A stretch of DNA of 24,864 nt from assembly GCA_964591225.1 (NCBI GenBank), contig CAZQAO010000009.1, positions 1 through 24,864 of the forward strand. Direction: 5' to 3'. The position numbers and the translations under genes were made by a program. Below are positions 1-6,385 of the stretch, piece by piece. Under the pieces are notes generated by a model. That model did not search any database and was not told the DNA's origin. It was given only the letters and a program-made list of their open reading frames with translations. The DNA is from MGBC108787 sp964591225. Its GTDB lineage: Bacteria > Bacillota_I > Bacilli_A > RF39 > UBA660. How positions within the stretch are numbered: the first letter of the stretch is position 1; each line of letters opens with the position of its first letter.

Positions 1-2
1 TA

Positions 3-692
3 ATCATAAAATCTTCTGATAAGAATTCTAACGACACTGTAACATTTAAAATAATCGGGTTATATGATACTGATAATGAACATTCAGCTCCATTTCAACA
101 AACATGTTATACTTATTATAAAAATATTGAATTAGTTGATAAAGAATTAAATTATGACTCTAGAAAAACTCCTTGGATCTTAATTGAAATTGATAATATC
201 ACTCATAAAGATAAAGTAGTTAAAGAACTTAATAACATGAATCTATACCCTGAAGATAGTGCTGGAATTAATTTAACTGTTGCTATTCAATCATTCGATA
301 CGTTAATTAAATTAGCATATATAACTTTATTCTTTATTAGTTTTATAATTGTAGTTATATCTTTTTATAAAGCTAAAGTAGATAAGAAAAATGTCTGTTT
401 ATATAAATTATTTGGTTATAGTGATTTAACTATTAGTAAAAATGCAGTAATAAATAACTTAATCACATATATAATAAGCTTAATATTATTAATACCAACA
501 TTATTTATATTCTTACATTTATTTAATATTTACTTACCAAAATATGATAGTAGTTTCCAAGGCATTAATATAATAGTATCCATGGATTCCATTATTAAAA
601 TAGCTATTATTTTAGGCATTTTACTAATCATTTCAACTATCTTAATTATTTTTAGTTATCATAAAACTAAAGTATTAAAAGATTTAACTTAA
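3..692 (+). CDS. FtsX-like ABC transporter permease, 5' end cut by the window
   Basis: The frame is open from the first bases of the window to TAA at 690-692, so this is the last 229 codons of a longer gene; the ATG at 237 is internal. The first 100 or so visible residues are hydrophilic and contain a stretch reading FKIIGLYDTDNEH, like the extracellular MacB-type domain of these permeases. Three membrane segments follow (about residues 102-122, 145-169 and 197-217 of the visible part), the usual C-terminal arrangement of FtsX family proteins. Such permeases work with a separate ATPase, which is not in the window. The secreted-protein gene begins 20 bases downstream, so the two are probably co-transcribed. 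Peptide export, self-protection or peptide sensing are all possible roles. Confidence 0.75.
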   Translation: MIKSSDKNSNDTVTFKIIGLYDTDNEHSAPFQQTCYTYYKNIELVDKELNYDSRKTPWILIEIDNITHKDKVVKELNNMNLYPEDSAGINLTVAIQSFDTLIKLAYITLFFISFIIVVISFYKAKVDKKNVCLYKLFGYSDLTISKNAVINNLITYIISLILLIPTLFIFLHLFNIYLPKYDSSFQGINIIVSMDSIIKIAIILGILLIISTILIIFSYHKTKVLKDLT

Positions 693-712
693 GATGAAAG
701 GAGGTGATATAA

Positions 713-1147
713 ATGAAAAAAGCAAAAAAGAAAGTTATTTCTGGCTTAGCAATATGTGCTGTGACGATTCTTACTGCTTTGAGTGTTTCAGCTTATTCTT
801 ATTATACTAGTACTTTATCATTAGGTAGTGGATACCATTTAGATGGTGCAGTTAGAAATTATACTGCAGGTACATTCGTAATTCAAATATTAATTGATAG
901 CTGGACAAATTATGATAATTTAGGTTATACTAAATTACAAACACAATTAAGATCAGGAAATCATACACACTATAAAACTGAAAATACAGTAAATTGGAAA
1001 ATTACTGATTCTACTGTTGGAAATCAAGTATGGGATTCTTGGTCAAATAAGGGCGCTGGAGATTATTACTACTATTTTAGCACAAAAATAGGTGGGGTAA
1101 CTTACGGTGGAGTAGAATCTAGTAAAGTCACAATGATTTCACAATAA
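713..1147 (+). CDS. Small secreted protein between two FtsX-like permeases, bacteriocin-like candidate
   Basis: The protein has 144 residues. A signal peptide has a lysine-rich start (MKKAKKK), a hydrophobic core and a likely cut after SVSA near residue 27. The mature part of about 117 residues has no cysteine, is rich in Tyr, Trp, Ser, Thr and Gly with alternating polar/aromatic stretches, and so is probably all beta. The ribosome site AAGGAGGTGAT at 699-709 is an almost complete match to the 16S rRNA tail, which suggests high expression. Small secreted proteins with this architecture next to FtsX-type permeases include the lactococcin 972 and DUF2712-like families; the resemblance is in layout and composition only, and I cannot assign either. 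The gene lies 20 bases after one permease and 70 bases before the next. The function is inferred from context. Confidence 0.7.
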   Translation: MKKAKKKVISGLAICAVTILTALSVSAYSYYTSTLSLGSGYHLDGAVRNYTAGTFVIQILIDSWTNYDNLGYTKLQTQLRSGNHTHYKTENTVNWKITDSTVGNQVWDSWSNKGAGDYYYYFSTKIGGVTYGGVESSKVTMISQ

Positions 1148-1165
1148 ACAATATTGTAGTTATAT

Positions 1166-1203
1166 AAAGTAAGAATTTAGCCGAAAACATTCTTACTTTA
1201 TTC
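1166..1203 (+). terminator. 11-bp hairpin between the secreted-protein gene and the second permease
   Basis: AAAGTAAGAAT (1166-1176) pairs perfectly with ATTCTTACTTT (1189-1199) around a 12-base loop, followed by a short T-rich tail (ATTCTT). It is probably a leaky terminator or a stabiliser of the upstream mRNA, giving much secreted protein and less permease. The tail is short, so complete termination is unlikely. Confidence 0.55.
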
Positions 1204-1217
1204 TTGTTGGAGGTAAT

Positions 1218-2297
1218 ATGTTATTATATAAACAAATATTTAGAAAAAAAACAACTGCTCTTATGATATTAGTATTTACAGTAATTAATTTATTATTTTT
1301 ATACTTATTTAAATATATGTATGTATCTAAAGATTATATAAATACTAATATTAATAACCAACTAAAAAATAGAGATATAATATTTGATAATTCTAAAGAA
1401 TTAAATTTTAATAATGAACATATTTTAATAAAATATTATGATTATGGTGATTACTTATTTTTAAATAATAAAGACTTGGGAACTTTACATGTAACTCCAA
1501 CATTACCAGATTATTTTCCAAAATTAGAACAAGGAGAGTATCCTCATGATTCTAACGAAATAATAATACCTCAAAATATTATGATTGACAATGAGATTAT
1601 TAATATTTCAAATTACTTAAATCAAAATATAAAATTTTATGTTAATGAAAAAGAAGAAAAAGAATTTAAAGTAGTAGGTATATATAATAATAGTAATAAT
1701 ATGGATACTGAAATATATTATAATGTTAAATATATTGATAATCTTACTCAAAATATTATTGAAGACAAAAACACTTATAGAATTATAGTTGATGAATATG
1801 AAAACGTCGAAGATACTTTGCAATATTTAAATAAAATTGGAACTGCTAAATTATATGATGAAAGTGGGTTAGTAGAGATTAATTTATATTCTTCTATTAT
1901 AAAAGATATTAGGATATGTATTATTATATTTATAGTATTTATTATCAGTATGATAATTATCATAGTTATTTATGATTTTAATAATAATAAAAAACTATAT
2001 TATCTTAATTACATCTTAGGATCTAATTATTTTGAATTATTTAAAAAAATATTGAAAGAATATTTATTAATTGAAATAATTAGCTTAGTTTTAGCCATTA
2101 TTATTTATGGTATAAGTGTTATATTGTATTCTCGTTTAAATTTAAATAAAGTTATTCTTAATGGTATTTTTAATTTTAATAATTTTAGTTTATGTTTAAT
2201 AAATACATTATTTCTATTTTTAATTATATTTAGTATATTTATCCTTTTTTTAATAGTATTTATGTTTTGTAATTATAAAAAGAAGATTAAATTATAA
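1218..2297 (+). CDS. FtsX-like permease with MacB-like extracellular domain
   Basis: This protein of 359 residues has one N-terminal membrane segment (about 12-33), a large hydrophilic region of about 190 residues, and three C-terminal membrane segments (about 230-253, 283-303 and 325-350). That is the topology of FtsX/MacB permeases and of the membrane proteins that accompany lactococcin 972-type bacteriocins. The extracellular part contains the stretch FKVVGIYNNSN, matching the equivalent place in the upstream permease (FKIIGLYDTDN), so the two are probably distant paralogues flanking the secreted protein. The start has a GGAGG site 5 bases upstream. No ATP-binding partner is visible downstream. 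Export, immunity or sensing of the secreted protein are inferences. The gene is extremely A+T rich, with many Ile and Asn codons. Confidence 0.75.
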   Translation: MLLYKQIFRKKTTALMILVFTVINLLFLYLFKYMYVSKDYINTNINNQLKNRDIIFDNSKELNFNNEHILIKYYDYGDYLFLNNKDLGTLHVTPTLPDYFPKLEQGEYPHDSNEIIIPQNIMIDNEIINISNYLNQNIKFYVNEKEEKEFKVVGIYNNSNNMDTEIYYNVKYIDNLTQNIIEDKNTYRIIVDEYENVEDTLQYLNKIGTAKLYDESGLVEINLYSSIIKDIRICIIIFIVFIISMIIIIVIYDFNNNKKLYYLNYILGSNYFELFKKILKEYLLIEIISLVLAIIIYGISVILYSRLNLNKVILNGIFNFNNFSLCLINTLFLFLIIFSIFILFLIVFMFCNYKKKIKL

Positions 2298-2348
2298 GGT
2301 TTTATTAAAAAAGATATAAAAGATTTATATTGTATGTAAATTTGTTAG

Positions 2349-2585
2349 TTAATAATAGTAGCATCATCAAGTATAAATGATACAGGAATAGATAATAGAC
2401 AATATGCCATATTTAGATTAAAACCTGAATTAATTAATTCATATGGAGGTACACGTTTTGAATATTGGCTTAAAGATGTAGCTTCGTCGACTCTTTTCAC
2501 GTATGTCAACTACCTTGGCAATTCGGGTGCCTACAATGCAAGCTACTCTAGTATTGGTGTTCGTCCCCGATTCCTGATTGGCTAG
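2349..2585 (+). pseudogene. C-terminal remnant of a DUF6273/C-type-lectin-like protein
   Basis: An open frame of 78 codons ends at TAG 2583-2585 and has no start codon with a ribosome site; a stop sits just upstream at 2346-2348. Its end reads FEYWLKD... followed by SIGVRPRFLIG, the pattern of DUF6273 and formylglycine-enzyme/C-type-lectin-like domains (a YWL motif, then a GVRP motif near the C-terminus). From about 2477 the G+C content rises to roughly half (hand count 52 of 108), while the surroundings are near a quarter, and codons ending in C or T dominate. It may be an orphan C-terminal cassette, a broken gene, or the variable end of a diversity-generating system. It lies in the 535-base gap 2298-2832, whose remainder holds the hairpins listed below and no convincing gene. 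Confidence 0.55.
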
Positions 2586-2691
2586 CCTTCAATTAAATTT
2601 AAATGCTTTTCATAGACAATAAATGATTTTATGGAGTGTTGCCTATGATTGCTGTAAAAAAAAAGAAACAGAAGAAAATTAATATATACAT

Positions 2692-2744
2692 AAGAGTCAG
2701 ATTAAACTCTAAATTTGTTAGAGAAAAATCTGGCTCTTTTTTTT
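2692..2744 (+). terminator. Strong intrinsic terminator
   Basis: The arms 2692-2703 and 2727-2738 form 12 pairs with one G-T wobble. Inside the loop, CTCTAA (2707-2712) pairs with TTAGAG (2718-2723). A run of eight T follows (2737-2744). It probably insulates or attenuates the sigma-like gene behind it. Because it lies inside the frame 2636-2836, that frame is unlikely to be a gene. Confidence 0.7.
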
Positions 2745-2768
2745 GGCAATTAAATAGAAAAATAAGCA

Positions 2769-2822
2769 AAGGGTGTAGAAGTCCACCTTTTATCAATTTG
2801 TTTTCAAAAAATCAAGTTGATA
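2769..2822 (+). promoter_or_regulatory. Two adjacent hairpins in front of the sigma-like gene
   Basis: AAAGGGTG (2769-2775 paired part) folds on CACCTTT (2784-2790). Directly after it, TATCAATTTG (2791-2800) folds on CAAGTTGATA (2813-2822) with one G-T pair. The second stem ends exactly at the ribosome site AGGAGG (2822-2827). The position suggests control of translation or of read-through from the terminator upstream. No clear promoter was seen between the terminator and the gene. Confidence 0.4.
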
Positions 2823-2832
2823 GGAGGAAAAA

Positions 2833-2871
2833 ATGAAAAATGGCAGAAAGCCCAAAAAGAAGAAAGCATAA
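2833..2871 (+). CDS. 12-residue lysine-rich leader frame overlapping the sigma-like gene
   Basis: The ATG at 2833 lies 5 bases after AGGAGG, the ideal distance, and encodes MKNGRKPKKKKA before TAA at 2869-2871. The long frame starts at ATG 2840, 12 bases from the same ribosome site and in the +1 frame. Both N-termini are basic and alike (Pro-Lys-rich). This could be a leader peptide, a start with +1 frameshifting near the CCC AAA codons, or chance. No evidence beyond position and spacing supports it. Confidence 0.3.
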   Translation: MKNGRKPKKKKA

Positions 2872-3316
2872 AGATAATCCTTATACATTAAGGTATTATG
2901 AAAAAGATAATGTTTATTTTGTTTTATTTAAAGATGCAAAAGGATACATACAAAGTGTAGAAATTAGTGAAGAAGTTTATGAAGCATTTAATTTATTTGA
3001 ATTGCAAGATAAAAAAGAATTGAATGAATATGACAGACATATTGAACATTCAGAATTGTTTGAAAATACTATTGATACGAGAATAGAGAATAAACCTATT
3101 AGTTTAGAAGATGAAGTAATAAAGAAAGCAACATTTGAAGAATTAAAGCACGCAATAGAACTGTTGCCAGAAATTCAGAAAAGAAGAATTAAAAAATATT
3201 ACTTTGCTGAAAAAAATGAATATGAAATCGCAAGGGAAGAAAATACAACTCAACAAGCAGTAAATAAATCATTAAGGATGGCAGTAAAAAAATTAAAAGA
3301 AATTTTAGAAAAATAA
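2840..3316 (+). CDS. Sigma-70 region 4-like regulator of a mobile element
   Basis: This protein of 158 residues starts with a basic stretch (MAESPKRRKHK), then a beta-rich segment (YTLRYYEKDNVYFVLFKD) and the acidic linker NEYDRHIEHSELFENT. The C-terminal 55 residues contain LLPEIQKRRIKKYYFAEKN and a helix-turn-helix (EIAREENTTQQAVNKSLRMA) typical of sigma-70 region 4. Region 2 is absent, so it is not a complete sigma factor. Proteins of this architecture are common in Tn916/Tn1549-like integrative elements, where they are annotated as sigma-70 family or sigma-like and are thought to regulate element genes. It is the first gene of the maintenance end here, and the structured leader lies directly downstream. 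The start at 2840 is chosen because it keeps the family's usual N-terminus, although ATG 2833 has better spacing. Confidence 0.75.
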   Translation: MAESPKRRKHKDNPYTLRYYEKDNVYFVLFKDAKGYIQSVEISEEVYEAFNLFELQDKKELNEYDRHIEHSELFENTIDTRIENKPISLEDEVIKKATFEELKHAIELLPEIQKRRIKKYYFAEKNEYEIAREENTTQQAVNKSLRMAVKKLKEILEK

Positions 3317-3349
3317 AAAATTAGGGTTGTTATTTTGGCTTTAAGTGAG

Positions 3350-3410
3350 GAAACAAGTGAAAGGGTAATAAAACTCTTTCAGCCTGTTTCTTCTTTTTTG
3401 TGGAAACAGG
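3350..3410 (+). promoter_or_regulatory. Overlapping terminator and anti-terminator hairpins after the sigma-like gene
   Basis: GAAACA-AG-TGAAAG (3350-3363) pairs with CTTTCA-GCC-TGTTTC (3376-3390), and TTCTTTTTT follows, making a terminator. The same 3' arm, as CCTGTTTC (3383-3390), also pairs perfectly with GAAACAGG (3403-3410). The two folds exclude each other. It probably acts as the terminator of the sigma-like gene or as the first switch of the leader. Confidence 0.5.
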
Positions 3411-3697
3411 AAAGTTTTTTGAAATTTTGATATACATTCATCAAATACATTCCTATTAGAGATAGCACGTTAACAAGTACGCTTGTCGGTAAATGCTTGG
3501 TTATAAAATTAGGTAGCACCTAATATGCGATGACATCTAATAGTATTAAAGATACTCCTGCCTAGCCACAGACTCAAGCAATGGGGGCAGCCACGAGAGA
3601 TCCTCGAGGAGGTGGAATTCCTGTGAGAATAATATAGCATATTATTCGTTTGATGAAATCCTATAGACTGAGGGTACTAAGAAAAATATCAGTTAAT

Positions 3698-3730
3698 AAA
3701 AGCCAAAATAGAAATAACTTTGGCTTTTTT
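3698..3730 (+). terminator. Intrinsic terminator just upstream of the 68-residue gene (attenuator)
   Basis: AAAAGCCAAA (3698-3707) and TTTGGCTTTT (3719-3728) form a 10-bp stem with an 11-base loop and a run of six T (3725-3730). The next gene starts 19 bases later with its own ribosome site, so the terminator lies in that gene's leader. Its 5' arm can instead pair with 3331-3342. Confidence 0.7.
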
Positions 3731-3749
3731 ACATAAGGAGGAAAAATAA

Positions 3750-3956
3750 ATGAGAAATAAGAAATATAGAGTTCAAGTTAAATTAATATTTGAAACTACT
3801 ATGAATCATACACAAGCAAATATGAAAAAAGCTCAAGAAGATGTTAATAAAGTTCTTACAGATTATTTAAAAGACAAGAAACTTAATATATTAGATTTGT
3901 TTGATAAACCACCACGTATTATTTATAAGGTAGAAAGATATGATAAAAAAATATGA
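3750..3956 (+). CDS. Small unknown protein overlapping the MazF-type toxin gene
   Basis: This protein of 68 residues is preceded by an excellent ribosome site (AAGGAGG, 8 bases upstream). It looks like a beta strand (KYRVQVKLIFETTM), then a helix (QANMKKAQEDVNKVLTDYL), then a short basic tail. It is not recognised: it has no AbrB, ribbon-helix-helix or Phd/YefM pattern of the usual MazE/PemI antitoxins. The strand-helix layout recalls small DpnD/PcfM-like element proteins, but this is weak. It overlaps the toxin gene by 17 bases in another frame, and the toxin has no good ribosome site of its own, so translation is probably coupled. An antitoxin role is possible from position only. Confidence 0.6.
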   Translation: MRNKKYRVQVKLIFETTMNHTQANMKKAQEDVNKVLTDYLKDKKLNILDLFDKPPRIIYKVERYDKKI

Positions 3957-4296
3957 AATCAAAAGAGGTAAAGTGTACTATGCTATTCTTGATCCTGTAA
4001 TTGGAAGTGAACAACGGGGATTTAGACCAGTTTTAATTTTACAAAATGATATTGGTAATAAATATAGTCCAACAACAATGATAGCACCAATTACTACAAA
4101 GGAATATAAAGGTAAAAAACAACCTACGCATGTTGAAATTAAACAATTTAACAAAATAAGATCTAATTCTATTATATTATTAGAACAAATTAGAACTATT
4201 GATAAAAGAAGATTGAAAGGTTATGTATGTGATTTATGTGATGATGATATGGAACAAGTAACAAAAGCCATTAAAGTAGCATTAGACATAAAATAG
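3940..4296 (+). CDS. PemK/MazF family toxin (endoribonuclease)
   Basis: The protein has 118 residues, the usual size of the family. The N-terminus carries the family pattern: KRGKVYYAILDPVIGSEQRG, then FRPVLILQND, where the Gln-Arg-Gly-x-Arg-Pro stretch belongs to the RNA-binding and catalytic strand region. It continues with MIAPITT, a basic loop, and LLEQIRTIDKRRL near residues 84-96, which matches the conserved dimer and active-site region. MazF toxins cut mRNA at short sequence motifs and are neutralised by a partner protein. No classical antitoxin is adjacent; the overlapping upstream 68-residue protein is the only candidate. All expected motifs are present and no disruption is seen. In an integrative element it may help maintenance by post-segregational killing, an inference from the known role of such modules. 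Confidence 0.85.
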   Translation: MIKKYEIKRGKVYYAILDPVIGSEQRGFRPVLILQNDIGNKYSPTTMIAPITTKEYKGKKQPTHVEIKQFNKIRSNSIILLEQIRTIDKRRLKGYVCDLCDDDMEQVTKAIKVALDIK

Positions 4297-4361
4297 TATT
4301 ATTGTCAAATCTACAAAATAATGAAAGTTTATAAATTTATAGATTATAAAAAAAATTAATG

Positions 4362-4397
4362 AATTTGTATCATGTAATCATGAAATGCAAATTTTTT
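4362..4397 (+). terminator. Inverted repeat with T-run between toxin and excisionase genes
   Basis: ATTTG (4363-4367) and TCATG (4370-4374) pair with CATGA (4379-4383) and CAAAT (4388-4392). Two unpaired bases on one side face four on the other, and the loop is TAAT. TTTTTT follows. It may be a weak terminator or an operator/accessory integrase site. A second short palindrome, TATAAATTTATA, lies just upstream (around 4330). The xis-like gene starts 20 bases later. Confidence 0.45.
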
Positions 4398-4416
4398 ATG
4401 GATAGAAGGAGGAAAA

Positions 4417-4719
4417 ATGAAACAGGATAAATATTCTTTAGGAGAATTAGTATTTGATGTCGGATGTCTGTTAAAAAAATACGAACAAAATTTAGCTGAA
4501 AATACTATTCCTAGTAAATTATTAAAAACTAAACAAGTTTTAGAACAATATCCAATATTAACTCAATATGGTTTAGATCAAGCTGTAAGAGAAAATAAAA
4601 TTCCTGTAATTAAGCGAGGAAAACTTAACTTTTTTGATAGTAAAGATATAGAAAATTACATTCAAAATCAAAAAGTAACTTCTAACAAATGCGTTTCAGA
4701 AAAAATTAAATATGTATAG
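4417..4719 (+). CDS. Excisionase-like helix-turn-helix protein
   Basis: This protein of 100 residues has a strong AGAAGGAGG ribosome site. Residues 35-90 form a winged-helix/MerR-type small domain: LKTKQVLEQYPILTQYGLDQ, then KIPVIKRGKLNFFDSKDIENYI, the pattern of excisionases and small element HTH proteins, in which a recognition helix precedes a strand-turn-strand wing and a closing helix. The N-terminal 40 residues (GELVFDVGCLLKKYEQNL) are an extension beyond the roughly 65-residue Xis of Tn916. The gene ends 12 bases before the integrase, the classic xis-int arrangement. It probably bends DNA at the attachment sites and controls the direction of recombination. The role is inferred from the fold pattern and position. 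Confidence 0.7.
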   Translation: MKQDKYSLGELVFDVGCLLKKYEQNLAENTIPSKLLKTKQVLEQYPILTQYGLDQAVRENKIPVIKRGKLNFFDSKDIENYIQNQKVTSNKCVSEKIKYV

Positions 4720-4731
4720 GAGTTAAAATTT

Positions 4732-6303
4732 ATGGGCAAAAAGAAAAAAGATGACAGATTAAAAAATATAATTTTTATTCAAGATGGCATTTATGAAATT
4801 CAAATTAGTAATGGTTATAGAGATGATGGTAAACGTGATAGAATTGTTGAACGAATACATGGGACTGAAGAAGATGCCATTTTAAGACGAGATGAAATAA
4901 AAGCTGAATTAAAAGAAAAAAGAAAGAAAGGAATTAAAAGTTCTAATGATGGATATACATTTTTGGAAGTTACAAAACTATTTCTAGTAGATAAAAGGTT
5001 TAGTAATAGAATTGGAACAACCATTAATGGTTATAAGATTTTTCTAAACAATTACATTTTACCAGAAATAGGTAAAAAGAAATTAAGAAATATTAAACCT
5101 GAAGATTTAGAACAATTATATAATAAAATGTCTCATATGATTAGCAGATCAACTGGTGAAAGTTTAAGCGGTACTACCATTAAGCATACACATACATTAA
5201 TAAAAACTATCTTTAATTTTGCTATTTTAAATCGGTGGACTTTTTATAATCCTGCTGAATTTGTTGCTAATAAACCAAGGGCTAATGCTAAAGAACGAAA
5301 TTATTATGATCATGATGAAATTGAAAAAGCATTAAGTTGTTTAAATAAATTACCGGAGCATAAAAATGGTGTTGCAGATAGTGTAATATATTCACAAAAT
5401 TTAAGATTTAAAACTGCAATAACAATACTTTTTAATAGTGGGTTAAGAAAAGAAGAATTGTTTGGTTTAAAATGGAAAGATATAAAATATAATACTCATA
5501 TTTTTGAAATTCATCGAGCAGTAATCGAGATAAAAGCTGAAGAGTTTGATAAAAAAGATATTGTGGAAATAATAAACGATAATCTTGTCTGTAAACATTT
5601 AAAAAATGATGCTAGTAGAAGAAATATTATAATGCCAACAGTATGTTTTGATTTATTAAGTGAGTACAGAAAAGATCAAATTAAAAATGGAAAACGAGCT
5701 GGTGATGAAGATTTTGTTTTTCAAAATATACGATATAAGAAAGGTGGTGTATGGAATCCCAATTATCTTACAAAAGAGTGGGCTAAATTTAATGAAGATT
5801 TTAATTTAAAACATATAACTGTTCACGATATTCGTCATTCTCATGCTACTGATTTATTAAGTATGGGTGTTCCTATTCAAGATGTATCAAGAAGATTGGG
5901 ACACTCTGATGTTTCAACTACATTAAAAATTTATTCACATAGTAATTTAGAGCAAGATAAGTTAATTGTTCAAAAATTAGAAGAAAAATATGGTAACTAT
6001 TTTGTTGCTGATAAATTAAGTTTTGAAGTTCTTGTATCAATCATTACAGGTGAAAATTATGCAGAAGATATTGAAATAATAAAAGCAGTAAATTTTATAA
6101 CAGGAGAATCAGTTAACCAAGAAAACAAAAACTTGCTGCTTTCTTCTTGTAAAGACTATATTCTTAAAAAATATAGCTATTTTAAAAATATTACTTTATT
6201 TTTAAATGATAATGTTGATGATGATACAAAACATATATTTGTAAATTTAATTAATTATATAAATCAAAATATATCAAAAATTAGACCAATAAATGAAATG
6301 TAA
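4732..6303 (+). CDS. Tyrosine recombinase (integrase) with C-terminal extension
   Basis: The integrase has 523 residues. The N-terminus (about 12-65) looks like the AP2-like arm-binding domain (IIFIQDGIYEIQISNGYRDD). Residues 75-165 form the helical core-binding domain (TINGYKIFLNNYILPEIGKK). The catalytic domain shows all expected residues: Arg239 in SGLRKEEL, a lysine in the CKHLKNDASRRNI strand region, His365 and Arg368 in HDIRH, His391 in LGHSD, and the nucleophile Tyr401 in KIYSHS. The protein then continues for about 120 more residues, well beyond most Tn916-type integrases (around 400). This tail has no motif I recognise and is rich in Asn, Ile and Lys. The gene is intact and is the last one before the attachment site. 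It probably catalyses integration into, and excision from, tRNA-Trp. Confidence 0.92.
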   Translation: MGKKKKDDRLKNIIFIQDGIYEIQISNGYRDDGKRDRIVERIHGTEEDAILRRDEIKAELKEKRKKGIKSSNDGYTFLEVTKLFLVDKRFSNRIGTTINGYKIFLNNYILPEIGKKKLRNIKPEDLEQLYNKMSHMISRSTGESLSGTTIKHTHTLIKTIFNFAILNRWTFYNPAEFVANKPRANAKERNYYDHDEIEKALSCLNKLPEHKNGVADSVIYSQNLRFKTAITILFNSGLRKEELFGLKWKDIKYNTHIFEIHRAVIEIKAEEFDKKDIVEIINDNLVCKHLKNDASRRNIIMPTVCFDLLSEYRKDQIKNGKRAGDEDFVFQNIRYKKGGVWNPNYLTKEWAKFNEDFNLKHITVHDIRHSHATDLLSMGVPIQDVSRRLGHSDVSTTLKIYSHSNLEQDKLIVQKLEEKYGNYFVADKLSFEVLVSIITGENYAEDIEIIKAVNFITGESVNQENKNLLLSSCKDYILKKYSYFKNITLFLNDNVDDDTKHIFVNLINYINQNISKIRPINEM

Positions 6304-6306
6304 ATA

Positions 6307-6336
6307 AAACACTTTTCAAATCATGAGAAGTGCTTT
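6307..6336 (+). terminator. Hairpin after the integrase gene
   Basis: ACACTTTTC and GAGAAGTGCTTT fold around AAATCAT with one mismatch and one wobble. The T content of the tail is low, so it may be a weak terminator or just a stem that protects the mRNA end. Confidence 0.35.
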
Positions 6337-6385
6337 AAAACATTGATTTTAAAGGAATTAAATGATACAATTAAATCGTTAATAA

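Larger units (their letters stand above)
3331..3730 (+). ncRNA. Hairpin-rich leader RNA, candidate structured regulatory RNA
   Basis: This 433-base gap (3317-3749) has no gene but dense base pairing. Segment 3331-3342 (TATTTTGGCTTT) pairs perfectly with 3699-3710. Inside it, TTCATCAAA (3437-3445) pairs with TTTGATGAA (3649-3657). That closes a core with stems at 3473-3477/3482-3486, 3508-3514/3518-3524, 3542-3546/3552-3556, 3558-3562/3586-3590, 3591-3597/3603-3615 and 3627-3635/3639-3647 (nine perfect pairs). The core 3555-3625 is GC-richer than its surroundings. The 3' arm of the outer stem is also the 5' arm of the terminator at 3698-3730, so the two folds exclude each other, as in riboswitches and attenuators. 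It sits between the sigma-like gene and the toxin/xis/int genes. I could not match it to T-box, cobalamin, lysine, glmS, RNase P, SRP or tmRNA signatures. The family is unassigned. Confidence 0.6.

Noticed and set aside
2636..2836. 66-residue open frame with a lysine-rich start
   Set aside because: It contains a strong terminator (2692-2744) and the hairpins before the sigma-like gene, and the protein has no family-like features; treated as leader DNA.
3555..3625. T-box riboswitch, because of GAGGAGGTGGAATTCC
   Set aside because: The conserved T-box bulge sequence (TGGNACC GCG), the stem I signatures and a tRNA-related downstream gene are missing.
3437..3690. Group I intron core, because ACAGACTCAAG followed later by CTATAGACTGAGGG recalls the R and S elements
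   Set aside because: The P7 pairing needed between the two elements is incomplete, and the region lies between genes with no interrupted exon.
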